The notes under the pieces were generated by a model. The model searched no databases, had not been told where the DNA came from, and saw nothing but the letters and a program-made list of their open reading frames with translations. From Siderastrea radians (taxonomy: Eukaryota; Cnidaria; Anthozoa; Scleractinia; Rhizangiidae): 64,000 bases of DNA. A program made the translations under genes and the position numbers. Every line of letters begins with the position of its first letter. Positions within the stretch are counted from its first letter, which is position 1. The stretch is taken from NCBI GenBank assembly GCA_964017195.1, contig OZ024897.1:37481036-37545035 (forward strand). The letters run 5' to 3'. This document shows positions 30,735 through 41,673 of this stretch, one piece after another.

Positions 30735-33700
30735 ATGAGAAGAATGAACAAAGCTAGTTTGAAGAAACGTAGCAAATCAAATCAGTTTATCAAATTGCTT
30801 CTAGATCAAAAGAAAAGGAAGCCTGATGATATCAAATCAGTTCCAAGACAACCCCCTAGCTTATTTGGTGAAGTACCTGAGATTAACGTCCCCATCCTAA
30901 AACCAACAGTTGTCACAACAACACTCAATAAGCTACCAAATGTGATTCAAAAAACGACTAAAAACGTCATTGATTGGGAAGAGTGGTTGAAAAATGCAGA
31001 TAAAGTGATTGAAGTACAAAATAAAAAAAATATTAAATGGAGAAAGTGGTTGGAAAATATTAATAAAGTGACTGAACCAACTTTCACACAGAAAGAAAAA
31101 GCCCTGCGAGGGTACACAAGATCATATGAAATTGGTCTCACAAACAGACAAGACCCATTAATTCAACTTCAGAACACCCGTTTGTTGATTAAGAACAATT
31201 TATTAAAGGTTCTGAATGAAATGAAAGGATTGAAATTCAATGAAACGTTGAAGATTATGTTTGAAAAACAGAATGGAGATGAGTTGATTGAAGAGTCAGC
31301 TTATTTGAATGCAGAAAAACAAACAGTAACAAACGACATAGAGATTGTAGAATTGTTGCAAATAACACAACAACAGATTCTCAATAAAATTCAGAAATGG
31401 ATTTCAAAAGGATCAGGATGGACTATCAAATCGGTCGATGGTCATTTCATCAATGTTATAAAGTACAAACCACTCAGAGGTAATTCATATATTCCATTAC
31501 CCAAAGAGTTGCAGCACTCATCCAAAGGGATAATAAACATGAAAAATAATGATAATGAATGTTTTCGTTGGTGTCATATTCGCTCCCTCTGGCCGCAGAA
31601 TAAACATCCAGAGAGAATAAAAGAGTGTGACAAAAAATATGTAGAAAAATTGGATTACTCAGGGATTGAGTTCCCAGTTTCTGTAAAACAATACAACAAA
31701 ATAGAGAAACAAAATAATATTCGTATCAATGTCTTCGGTTACGAGGAAAAGCAAAAGCATCCGATTTACGTTTCAAAAGAAAAGTTTAACTCTTGTTTGA
31801 ATCTACTCTTAATAACCGAAGGAGAGGTGGGGCATTATTGTTTATTAAAGGACTTTAATAAATTCATGTACAATCAAACAAAGCACAAGGGAAGAAAGCA
31901 TTTCTGTATGTACTGTCTTCAATGTTTCAGCTCTGAAAGGGTATTGGATAATCATAAAGTCGATTGTGTTGAAATTAACGGGGAACAAGCCATTAAAATG
32001 CCAGAACCTGAAACAAAAATTTCATTCACAAATTATCGCAAACAGTTGCCGGCCCCTTTCGTGATTTATGCTGATTTTGAAGCCATCACCGAAAAAGTTT
32101 CACAAAAAAAATCTCAAACCGAGCAATATCAAAAACATACAGCTTGTGGATATGGTTATAAAGTTGTTTGCTGTTATGACGATGAATTTTCAAAACCAGC
32201 TAAAATTTACAGAGGGGAAATGACCATTCAGAAGTTTATGAAAGACATGTTGGCTGAAGTTGAATACTGCCAAGAGGTTGTAAAAACCCACTTTACAAAA
32301 CCTCTCAAAATGACAGAAAAGGATGAGGAAAGTTTTCAAAATATGAAAGAATGCCACATCTGCAAGAAACCTTTTGGTATGGATGAGGATGGAGTAAAAA
32401 ATGTTGGAGGAAAAAATATTAAAAAGGTACAAATAAAAAATGTCAAAGTAAGGGATCACTGTCATGTCACTGGTAAATACAGAGGCGCAGCACATACAAT
32501 TTGTAATCTAAATTTTAAATTAACTGATAAAATACCTGTGGTGTTTCACAATCTCAAGGGATATGACAGTCACTTTATAATGCAAGAGATTGGTAATATT
32601 GCTAAAAATCATATATATTTCGATGAACGAAAAAACAAATATTCTGACGTGAATATAAATGTCATTCCACATAACATTGAAAAATACTTAGCCTTCATGT
32701 TGGGTTACAATCTTGTGTTCATCGACAGCTTTCAATTCATGAGCTCTTCATTGAGTAATTTGGTGAATAATCTTCCCAATGAAGCTTTCAAATATATAGG
32801 TGAAGAATTTCAAGACGAACAATTGAGTTTGATGAAAAAGAAAGGAGTTTATCCTTATGACTATATGGATAGTTTCAAAAAGTTTGAAGATAACAGGTTA
32901 CCGAATAAGGAAGATTTTTTCAGTTTGATGAATAATGAACATATCACAGATGAAGAGTATCAACACGCGCAAAATGTTTGGAAAAAATTTGGTCTATCAT
33001 CAATGGGAGAGTATCATGATCTGTATCTCAAATCTGATATTTTGTTGTTGGCCGATGTTTTTGAAAATTTTCGCAAAGCATGCCAACAATACTATGAATT
33101 GGATCCCGCTCATTATTTCACAACACCTGGTTTAAGTTGGGATGCAATGTTGAAAATGACGAATACTGAATTGGAGTTGATGAGTGATGTTGATATGTTT
33201 CAATTCATTGAAAAAGGTATGCGTGGTGGAATTAGTTATATTGCCAATCGTTATGGCAAAGCAAACAACAAATACATGAAAGAATATGATGAAAAAGCGT
33301 CGTCAAAGTACATTATGTATTTGGATGCAAACAATTTATATGGTTGGGCAATGAGTCAATATCTTCCAACAGGTGGGTTTAAATGGTTATCTGAAAAAGA
33401 GGTGAATTTATCCAAGTTCGATGATGAGTTTGAAAAAGGATTGATATTGGAGGTTGATTTGGAATATCCTAAGGAGTTGCATGATCTCCACAACGATTAT
33501 CCGCTGGCCGCTGAAAAAATTAAAGTGACTGAAAATATGTTGTCACCTTTTTGCAAAAAAATTGCTGAAAAATTTGGAGTAAAAATTGGACTGGTTGAAA
33601 AGTTGGTGCCAACATTGTTCAATAAAGAGAGATATGTTTTGCATTACCGCAACTTGCAACTATATTTGTCATTGGGGTTGAAATTAACGAAAATTCACAG

Positions 33701-34586
33701 AGCTCTTGAATTTGATCAGAGTCCATGGTTGAAAACTTACATTGATTTCAACACAAAAAAGAGAGCAGGGGCAAAAAACTCTTTTGAAAAGGATTTTTTC
33801 AAGTTGATGAATAATTCGGTGTTCGGAAAAACAATGGAAAATCTGAGAAAGCGACAGGACATCAAACTTGTAACCGATGAAGAAGATCTGTTAAGGTGGG
33901 CTAGTAAACCGAGTTTTATAAGCTGTAAAATATTTAATGAGGATTTAGTTGCCATTCATAAAACCAAAACAACTTTAACATTAAACAGACCCGCATATGT
34001 TGGAATGTGCATCTTAGATTTGTCAAAAACATTGATGTATGATTTTCATTACAATTACATCAAAAGTAAGTATGGTGACAAAGCTCGGTTGCTGTTCACA
34101 GATACTGATAGTCTAACCTATGAAATTGAAGCAGATGATGTTTACCAAGATTTTTGGAAAGACAAACATCTATTTGATAACAGTGATTATCCAAAGAATA
34201 GCCCATTTTATAATAATGCAAATAAGAAAGTCATTGGTAAATTCAAGGATGAAGCGGCAGGAATGCCAATCGTAGAGTTTGTTGGTTTGAGATCAAAAAT
34301 GTATTCTTACATAAAAGACAATGAACAAAGTAGTCGCACAGCAAAGGGGATAAAAAAGAATGTGATAAAACAACAATTAGGACATGATAAGTACAAGGAC
34401 GTACTTTTCAATAAAAAACAGATGTGCCATACGATGAGACTAATTAAAAGTGAAAAACATCAAATTGGGAGCTACGTGGTGGATAAAATATCGCTCAGCT
34501 GCTTTGACGATAAAAGATATATTCATGAAAATGGCGTGACAAGTTATGCATATGGTTTCGAAAATAGTGAAATCTTTTGGATATAA
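30735..34586 (+). CDS. polB: Protein-primed family B DNA polymerase, 1283 aa
   Basis: Exonuclease motifs are FVIYADFEAI (about 440-450) and HNLKGYDSHF (about 605). Between them is an endonuclease-VII-like HNH segment (CHICKKPF, then RDHCHVTGKYRGAAHTICN, about 540-592). Polymerase motif A is YLDANNLYGWAMS (about 860), motif B KLMNNSVFGKTMEN (about 1022-1035) and motif C LLFTDTDSLTYE (about 1120). The N-terminal 430 residues are a long basic extension with a C2HC-like finger (CMYCLQCF, H, C). It replicates linear DNA from a terminal protein, consistent with the TIRs. The last 33 codons and stop lie inside the right TIR, so they are copied antisense at the other end. Confidence 0.95.
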   Translation: MRRMNKASLKKRSKSNQFIKLLLDQKKRKPDDIKSVPRQPPSLFGEVPEINVPILKPTVVTTTLNKLPNVIQKTTKNVIDWEEWLKNADKVIEVQNKKNIKWRKWLENINKVTEPTFTQKEKALRGYTRSYEIGLTNRQDPLIQLQNTRLLIKNNLLKVLNEMKGLKFNETLKIMFEKQNGDELIEESAYLNAEKQTVTNDIEIVELLQITQQQILNKIQKWISKGSGWTIKSVDGHFINVIKYKPLRGNSYIPLPKELQHSSKGIINMKNNDNECFRWCHIRSLWPQNKHPERIKECDKKYVEKLDYSGIEFPVSVKQYNKIEKQNNIRINVFGYEEKQKHPIYVSKEKFNSCLNLLLITEGEVGHYCLLKDFNKFMYNQTKHKGRKHFCMYCLQCFSSERVLDNHKVDCVEINGEQAIKMPEPETKISFTNYRKQLPAPFVIYADFEAITEKVSQKKSQTEQYQKHTACGYGYKVVCCYDDEFSKPAKIYRGEMTIQKFMKDMLAEVEYCQEVVKTHFTKPLKMTEKDEESFQNMKECHICKKPFGMDEDGVKNVGGKNIKKVQIKNVKVRDHCHVTGKYRGAAHTICNLNFKLTDKIPVVFHNLKGYDSHFIMQEIGNIAKNHIYFDERKNKYSDVNINVIPHNIEKYLAFMLGYNLVFIDSFQFMSSSLSNLVNNLPNEAFKYIGEEFQDEQLSLMKKKGVYPYDYMDSFKKFEDNRLPNKEDFFSLMNNEHITDEEYQHAQNVWKKFGLSSMGEYHDLYLKSDILLLADVFENFRKACQQYYELDPAHYFTTPGLSWDAMLKMTNTELELMSDVDMFQFIEKGMRGGISYIANRYGKANNKYMKEYDEKASSKYIMYLDANNLYGWAMSQYLPTGGFKWLSEKEVNLSKFDDEFEKGLILEVDLEYPKELHDLHNDYPLAAEKIKVTENMLSPFCKKIAEKFGVKIGLVEKLVPTLFNKERYVLHYRNLQLYLSLGLKLTKIHRALEFDQSPWLKTYIDFNTKKRAGAKNSFEKDFFKLMNNSVFGKTMENLRKRQDIKLVTDEEDLLRWASKPSFISCKIFNEDLVAIHKTKTTLTLNRPAYVGMCILDLSKTLMYDFHYNYIKSKYGDKARLLFTDTDSLTYEIEADDVYQDFWKDKHLFDNSDYPKNSPFYNNANKKVIGKFKDEAAGMPIVEFVGLRSKMYSYIKDNEQSSRTAKGIKKNVIKQQLGHDKYKDVLFNKKQMCHTMRLIKSEKHQIGSYVVDKISLSCFDDKRYIHENGVTSYAYGFENSEIFWI

Positions 34587-34870
34587 AACGGTAAAAATTT
34601 GACTGGGGGTTTTTTCAGTCAAATTTAAAAAAAACTGGTGGTAAATTTTTGTTTGACTGAAAAAATTTGACAGGAAATTTGACAGGAAATTTGACTGATG
34701 GTCTGAAAGATTTTTCTGAAAATTGGTGGAAAATTTTGTAGAAATTTGACGGGTGGCTTGAAAAATTTTTCTGAAAATTGGAAAAATTGGTTAAAAATTT
34801 TTTATAAATTTGACGGAAATTAATCATAAATTCAGACGGGTGGCCTCATACCCTCAATTACCATACTACT
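34486..34870 (-). repeat. Polinton right TIR (385 bp)
   Basis: Inverted copy of 18648-19032. It begins inside the polymerase gene and ends ...CCATACTACT. The two TIRs show no difference that I could detect by eye. Confidence 0.9.
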
Positions 34871-34876
34871 GGTGTA
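34871..34876. repeat. Polinton target-site duplication, right copy
   Basis: GGTGTA, identical to 18642-18647. Confidence 0.9.
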
Positions 34877-35878
34877 ACGTATGAAAGTGGGATCGGGCTT
34901 ATCCAAACAACAGAAGATAGCGCGGCCATCACGAACGATCACTCAATGATCTGAAGGCCACCGTAACAGAAAAAGAGTTTCACAGTTATGCCAATGCTCT
35001 AGGTGAGGAATTTAGACTTGAGAAAAACGAAGATCTGACTATTGTTACAGATGGGGAGGGAGAAAGTGTGTTTGTCTTGTTTGATACTGAAACGACAGGT
35101 TTAGAGCGCTGTTCGGAAATAATACAGATTGATTGTAACACACAATGCGGGAATCGTCAGTTTTCCAAGTACCTTCTTTCGGATGAAAAGAATATTTCGG
35201 ATTCTGCTTCAAGCGCAAACGGACTGAGTATCCAGTACAGGGACGGACAGAAGGTGTTAGTGAAGGATGGTCACACTCTTGAAACTCTCACTCAAAGAGC
35301 AGGTTTAATCGCATTTTGTGATTTTATTAGAAGGGAACAACTCAGTCGTCAAGTTGTATTGGTAGCCCACAATGGCAACAGTTTTGATTTCCAAATCCTC
35401 TTCAACGCTCTTAAGAGGTACGAATTACTCGATAACTTCTTTTCTCTTCACGTTATGTTAGTCGATTCTCTGAGTTATTGCACAAGAGATAAAACGAAAG
35501 AATGTCCCATTGAGCTCCTGCCCGAGCAAGTCTGTTTCAGGGTTGTACGAATTCCTATTCAAGGAACAATTCAGAGCACACGACGCGCTTGAGGATTCTG
35601 TAGCACTTGCCCGGATTCTGTTCAGGTCCAGCTTATCTCTTGAGAACAAGCTAGTCGCGAACAGCGTAACAAGTGTAATGTTTGAGCGTGACATGAAGGT
35701 AGCTACTGAAGTAAGATCTCGCATGTGTACACTTGAGAAGGTGCCGGTGAGCAACTTTATGAAGGAGAAGCTTGGAAAAGAGGGAATCGACAGCAACAAG
35801 CTAATAGAAATCCACAATCGTCGAGGAGTAAGAGGACTGTTAACAATTTTGGCTTACCGAAGACGTTTTACCAAATGA
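34871..35878 (+). pseudogene. MULE gene 3' part: DEDDh exonuclease domain, frameshifted
   Basis: Continues the transposase gene interrupted by the Polinton. Sequence 34924-35067 encodes ERSLNDLKATVTEKEFHSY. It runs in frame into a DnaQ-like exonuclease: ExoI VLFDTETTGL (35080-35107) and ExoII HNGNSFDFQIL (about 35370). ExoIII AHDALEDSVALA is only open in another frame (35510-35875), so a frameshift lies near 35509-35540. The fusion of a Mutator-type transposase with a DEDDh 3'-5' exonuclease is the ancestral design; this copy cannot make it. An independent frame break is caused by the 68-bp duplication at the insertion point. Confidence 0.75.
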
Positions 35879-36664
35879 AAAGTAAGACCAAGCAGAAGCC
35901 CAGGATAACGAAAAACTTGAAAGTTCTTTCAAAAGTAGTCAACTACTTTTAGGCAAACGTAACCTCCTTGCAGCTTCCATCTCTTTGAACTGTTCAATAG
36001 TGAAACAAGCAGAGACATCATCAGTTTATAAACAAATAATTCTTGTAGTATGAAATGGCCTGAGTTAAAAATTCGGTTCATAGAAGATGAAGCCAGAGCT
36101 TTTAGCTTGACGATGATTGACTGTACAAAAGACATTCGCTTTAAATAGCTGGGGACAGTGTTAAATTGTGTAGCGCATAAATCTTACATGTAGCTCTATT
36201 TCAGTCTTTTGTCGATGCTCAGTCATACGTCACTCAATGTAAAGCTCATGTTGGTTATCTATAGGTGACAGTAGTGAAGTTAACAACATTTAGTTTTCTA
36301 GAGGGAGATTAACGAAGAGATTATAACTAAAATCACACAGTAGTATATGTAAAGACAGATTTGTCAAGAAAATATAAACCTTTTACACCAACGGTTGTTC
36401 AAACAAGAAAACTCGCGTTGTTCCTGGGTGTAAATGGGCTGGCTCCTTCGCGCCTCCCTTGGAACCTTGCGTTTCGTTCTCGTCGATAACAGTGGACCTC
36501 TTACTTCATCAATGTATTTTTTCACATTATGTTTGTGTCCAATAAATAGTTGCATTTGAAAGGAAAACAGACTTCATTCTACTCAAAAGCTTGTTTCCTT
36601 CAATTAAGCAAATTTTTGTCCGCCTTAACGAGCTCATTCAGAATAATCTTCTGGAAAAAAATTG
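35879..36664. other. MULE 3' untranslated/internal spacer
   Basis: A+T-rich, no convincing gene; lies between the exonuclease relic and the inner end of the right MULE TIR. Confidence 0.4.
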
Positions 36665-38641
36665 GACTTGACAGCCAATTCGGGTCAGAGCTGTGGATTT
36701 AAATGCGTTACATATGCGTGACTACAGCCTTATGTTAATTGCCATTGTGCTAAGAACAAAATTTTCACGATCCCTTCGATCGTGTCTAAAAGTACACACG
36801 AGTGACCACGAGTGACCACGAGTGACCACGAATGACCACGAGTGACCACGAGCAACCACGAGTGACCACGAGTAGACCACGAGTGGCCACGAGTGACCAC
36901 GAGTGACTACGAGTGACGACGAGTGAGATTGCATCAAAATATTTTGCTGATGTTACGATAACGTCATCATTACATCATTTTATCAAATAATCACTATTTC
37001 ACGGCAAACTGGCCGTTTCTTGAGACCTCAATACCTGGATTCGACATTTTCGCCATTTCTGACTGAATGGGGGAGGGGCTAGGGGACGGACAGGGAGGGG
37101 TCATGGGGGGGGGGGTACAAACTTCCCGCCACCCGCACCCTTTAATCTCGGTTCCCGCCACTTTTCTCTCCTTTTTCTTCCCACCCTTTTTTCCGCCTCC
37201 TGTGCACCTCCCTTCCTCTTTTCTACCCGGAGTCCCAAATTCTCTTAAAAGTAGTTCACTTTAATAAATTTGTTAGTTTCCAGTTAACTAAAGGCGGGAT
37301 AATCTCATCGTCGGCCTAGTTGTTTACATTTGTCATTCTACCCGTATGCGTTTAGCGTCCTGCGGGATTTGCGCGACTTGCAAACGATTTGGACGTACTC
37401 GCAGCTACATTATTGCCTGTGAAAAGTTATTAATAATATTCAAAGAAATCTAAGATAAATGATTACTTTGATTTCCTCTTTCTAGACTGTTGTAGTTAAC
37501 AAAGTGGTTTGATTGTATTGTTTTGCTGTTATGAGAAATTTAAAGCGTAAACCACTATAATCGTTTAACAATTAAATATTTCCTTAAATCACGTACTTTC
37601 ACAGAAAACCTTTTTGTTAATTTTTATATTTGTCATTTTCACTTTCCTTCTTCTTTTTCTTTTCACCCTTGGTCACTGGTAGCCTTCGGCGGGGGAGAGG
37701 GGTGGGTAGGGATGAAGATGGACGGACTCCGGGTAGAAAAGAGGGAGGGAGGTGTACGGGAGGCGGAAAAAAGGGCGGGAAGAAAAAGTTAAGAAAAGTG
37801 GCCGGAACCGAGATTAAAGGGTGCGGTTGGCGGGAAGTTTGTACTCCCCCCCCCAATCCCCCCTCCCTGTCCGTCCCCTAGCCCCTCCCCCATTCAGTCA
37901 GAAATGGCGAAAATGTCGAATCCGGGTATAAAGGTCTCAAGAAACGGCCAGTTTGCCGTGAAATAGTGATTATTTGATAAAATGATGTTATGATGACGTC
38001 ATCATGACATCAGCCAAATATTTTGATGCAATCTCACTCGTGGTCACTCGTAGTCACTCGTGGTCACTCGTGGTCACTCATGGTCACTCGTGGTCTACTC
38101 GTGGTCTACTCGTGGTCACTCGTGGTCTACTCGTGGTCACTCGTGGTCACTCGTGTGTACTTTTAGACACGATCGTCAACAAATGATGCGGCAATGAAAA
38201 TTTGGAGACGAGTGCAGAAGTCTCCTATACTTTTATTTGTATTTCGTGTCCTTAAAATGATTCAATGCGCGTGAAATTTACAGAGATAGGGCAATACATG
38301 CTAAACTTGAGATCACAGTATTTAAACAAAAATTCATCGACTAGTTTTTGAATAAACGCTTCCGTAACAAAGGCGTTACTTCTGATTGCACTGATCATTT
38401 GAAATCGAGGGAAGCAAGCCGGATAAAACCTTCAGGAAAAGTAGCTGTATGCTAAAGCTACGACATATGGTAAAAAAATTGTTTCAGTCTGTCAGGAAAA
38501 CACTGGTACTGATGAAACAATAGAAAATAACATAAATCTGTAATTTTTTAACTAGAAAATATTCAACCCGATTTGTTTTCGAAAACGCTCTCATAGAATT
38601 TTTTCAGACTATGCAGTCTTGAAGATCTACGCATAGGCTAT
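36665..38641 (-). repeat. Right terminal inverted repeat of MULE with nested insert
   Basis: Outer part 38168-38641 and inner part about 36665-36776 are inverted copies of 15871-16366 and 16463-16570. Between them the palindromic element 36777-38175 replaces about 95 bp found in the left TIR. Divergence between the two MULE TIRs (several substitutions and small indels) shows that the MULE is older than the Polinton it carries. Confidence 0.65.
36777..38175. mobile_element. 1.4-kb palindromic element with minisatellite arms
   Basis: Ends CGATCGTGTCTAAAAGTACAC and its inverse. Both arms (about 36777-37260 and 37650-38175) carry the same order. First comes a 10-bp minisatellite (GAGTGACCAC, respectively GTGGTCACTC), then TTTGCTGATGTxACG, then CACGGCAAACTGGCCGTTTC, then G-rich GGGGGAGGGGCTAGGGGACG, then a pyrimidine-rich block. 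A spacer of about 390 bp joins them. No coding sequence. Repeat number differs between arms. Looks like a foldback-type non-autonomous transposon. Confidence 0.7.
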
Positions 38642-40710
38642 TGAACCCACGCCCAACGTAAGACCTCACGTTTTCAGAAACGGCGTTAAGATTGCGGTTA
38701 AAGTGACAGTTTCCACATTAGTCTTCTTTGTAAAATTATGGCGGGAACTGCGCACGCTTCCTACGTTTGACAGCTGTGAACGCATGGGCAAGAAAGAACA
38801 CAGGATCGACCGTTGCGGAAAGACGGAATCTTATGAAGGAATTAGGGACGGGATCAAGGAAATTTGCAAAATCACCTCTACGATATTCAATACAGACAAC
38901 AGGACACAAGATATCGCAGAAGTAAATGTATTTTATTGAACTTCCAATTAATAGCCTAAGAGACGGCGAATCCCACATATTACAGTTCGCACGCAAACTC
39001 GCGTCGGCCGCCTACGGAAAGAAAAGTGGGGAGGATGGAAACCTAAAAAAAACCCGTAAGGCTTGTAATTGGCCTCACCTCGTCACTGGTTAATTTCTGC
39101 ATTAAAAATACCAAAATGATACTAGAAGGAAGACGACGAAAAGTTTTCCAATTGTGCCGGTTAGCAGTTGGTACAGATTTTTTAGAAGGAGGGAGACCGT
39201 TGTTGGAAAAAGTTTATTGATTCAAACATGTTTCCTTTTGTTTTCTACAGTTGCCTAGAAGAATTAAACATTACTATGAAGACTGGAAGAGTATTTTACA
39301 GTAGCACTGAAATACTTGTTGTAAATATTAATAGTGTACAACAGGCAATGAGAATAAAACAAAGCGTCCGAAAATCAAAGGCATAATGTCTGACCTGTCA
39401 TCCTTTGATGGTGGAGCCATCAAATGTTAATTGATATTTGGCATTTACTGTTAAAACCATATTTCAATGATTTTTGGTGAAGCCAAACCAGATGGTTAAA
39501 CGTACATTGAAAACTAATCACAAATCTTCGATTAGAGGTTTAACCCCCAAAAGTGGCATTTCATACATTTTATCTTTTAAACATACATTATTGCCACTCG
39601 TTTTAACGGGGTTGACATTCGCAAAAATCGTGCAAAATTGGCGGGAAAAAATTTCGAAGCTAAAATTTTCACACTATCACTAGATGATTTGCGTACACAA
39701 ACGAACACAAGTCACTGAAATGTTCCGGTATAAACATTACTTATATTGCCAATTACGAGCGCGGTAACAAAAAGTAACTGTAATCAAAGGAAAGTCATGT
39801 AAGCACGTTTCAATCCTTTACTCGCCTTATGGCAAACGAGCCGGTAGACGTTCACATTTCTTTTCTGTGGATTTTTTCCTTTGTGCGAACCTTAAGTGAC
39901 GCGCGAAAGTATCGAAAATAACTCTTGAGAAAATAAAAACCATCACCGCACCCTGATTTGAAAGAGAGAAGTACACATTGAATGGGAAGCCTATTTGTCA
40001 TAAAGGTCCTCTTGCCAGTGTCTTGTATTGGGACAAATGCCTGTAAGAAGGACCTTTGAAGCATAGCGCTTCCACTCAAACACACAAAACTTATAACCTT
40101 TTAGATCACAAGCCAAATTGACTATTTATTGAATTGGAGGCCAGCTAAGTAGGAAGGAAGCTAGGATATTCATCAATTGCCCAGCCCAAACAATTAAACT
40201 GAGGGAAAACATAACTGAAAAACATTTGTTCTCTAGTTGTATATCAAGGGCAACAAATGAACTTCTTTGAGTATAAGCAACAATGGTTTCATTTTCTCTA
40301 AAGGATGGAGAAATGTTTCCCCGACCCGATTTCCAGCCAAGTGTTTCAGTTTTTTATATAATCATGGTCCCGAAAATTGTTTATCGCAGGTTTTACTTGA
40401 TTACTTTAGACAAAAAAATGCACTGCTGTCGAGCGAAACATTTCCACTGCGACGTAATTTTTGCGTGCGTAATAAGGCGACAGTGGAAGTTCACCTGAAA
40501 GGCAGAATAAGCAACATTGACACACATCAAATGAAGCACTTTTAAAAAAGCAATAGATTCAAAGCTTCCTATTATTCGAGCAAAAGCCATCTAATGGCGT
40601 TAGCCAATTAAAACTTAGAAAAATTAAGTGGAAAACATTTGCGCATTTTAGTGGCAGGACAGAGCCCAGAAGAACTCAATCATCTCTCTTCATAACGCCT
40701 TCAACTCAAC
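38642..40710. other. Intergenic region upstream of GPCR
   Basis: No gene recognised. A short open stretch at about 38760-38921 (THDSCERMGKKE-like peptide ending at a GTAAAT donor) could be an exon but has no recognisable domain. Otherwise A+T-rich filler and the presumed promoter/5' UTR of the GPCR. Confidence 0.4.
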
Positions 40711-41673
40711 ATGGCTGATCTCTCCGGTTCAAATGTTACCAGCAGAGTTTCTAACTCTACCACGGGAGATGAAACATCGCTAACTATCCCAGTTCGGGTA
40801 AGCCTTATCTTCAACATCACTGTTAACACCATCACTTGTCCCTTAACATTTCTGCTTAACGTGTTGGTGATCATGGCGGTGAAACGAAGACCAAGACTAC
40901 AAAGCAAAGCAAACATACTTTTGGCCTGTTTAGCGGTAACTGACGCATTATCTGGTCTCGTTGTGCAGCCAGCATTTATCATGTGGATGACATCTAAATT
41001 ACTTGATATGCCTGGGAAAAGTACGATCATTGCTTTTGTAAATTCCTCTGCACGCGCAACGTTTGTTTGTTCGTCGCTTCATCTGATGTTGGTAACTCTC
41101 GAAAGACTTATAGCGATTAAATTTACTATGCAGTACCCCAACATTGTCACAACGCAAAACATTAAGGTAGTAGTGACCTCATTTTGGATTACTACTTTTT
41201 CGTCCGAGGTAACACGATTTGCAAGAGACCAATATGTTTTTTCAAACGTGCTAGCAGCTCTCGTTTTAACTTCGTGCGTTGTCTTCATTGCGTTTTCTTA
41301 CGTGATATTATATCACGAAACACGTCGGCAGGAAAAGAAAATTAAAAGCCAACAGCTACCGAAAGAAGAAGTTGAAAGATTCGCCAAAGAAAGCAAAGCC
41401 CTCAAGACAACTGTATATGTGGTCGGAGCTGTTGTGTTGTGTTTCGTGCCCGCCGCAGCCCTCCTTTTGATCTCCAGTTTATTGAAGGTGTCCGGAGCTT
41501 GGATGCAAATACGGCTATCAAGTTTGTACTACGTGTTTACGCCTGCGATTCGCACGTGTGGCTTGCTTAACTCGCTTCTTAATCCACTGATTTATTGCTG
41601 GAGGCAACGAGAAATGAGAAAGTTTGTACTCAGTAGATTTTCAGCTGTTCACGAAGTGCACCCCACAGCCTAA
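40711..41673 (+). CDS. Class A (rhodopsin-family) GPCR, intronless, 320 aa
   Basis: Seven hydrophobic segments with class A marks. The N-terminus is short and glycosylatable (NVT, NST). TM1 has LLNVLVIMAV and TM2 LAVTDALSG with the conserved Asp. TM3 ends LERLIAI, so E-R-L replaces D/E-R-Y. A basic third intracellular loop (HETRRQEKKIKS) follows. TM6 has CFVP in place of CWxP. TM7 reads SLLNPLIYCWRQREMRKF with the NPxxY motif. Single-exon receptors of this small size are numerous in corals and resemble adenosine/melatonin/amine-type sequences, but the ligand cannot be told. No usual extracellular TM3 Cys is evident. ATG context ACATGGC fits a true start. Confidence 0.88.
   Translation: MADLSGSNVTSRVSNSTTGDETSLTIPVRVSLIFNITVNTITCPLTFLLNVLVIMAVKRRPRLQSKANILLACLAVTDALSGLVVQPAFIMWMTSKLLDMPGKSTIIAFVNSSARATFVCSSLHLMLVTLERLIAIKFTMQYPNIVTTQNIKVVVTSFWITTFSSEVTRFARDQYVFSNVLAALVLTSCVVFIAFSYVILYHETRRQEKKIKSQQLPKEEVERFAKESKALKTTVYVVGAVVLCFVPAAALLLISSLLKVSGAWMQIRLSSLYYVFTPAIRTCGLLNSLLNPLIYCWRQREMRKFVLSRFSAVHEVHPTA

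Larger units (their letters stand above)
18648..34870. mobile_element. Complete Polinton/Maverick element (16,223 bp)
   Basis: Bounded by AGTAGTATGG and CCATACTACT, 385-bp inverted repeats and a GGTGTA target duplication. It encodes the full Polinton core: protein-primed PolB, retroviral-type integrase, adenain-like protease, packaging ATPase, double jelly-roll major and single jelly-roll minor capsid proteins. It adds a fibre and several small virion-type proteins. Every main frame is open and the repeats look identical by eye, which points to a recent insertion. Polintons with capsid genes are thought able to make virions (polintoviruses); that this copy does so is inference. Confidence 0.95.

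Noticed and set aside
36790..36930. Regular GAGTGACCAC repeats that could suggest a CRISPR array
   Set aside because: Units are about 10 bp with no spacers, lie in mirrored arms of a palindromic element, and the DNA is animal.
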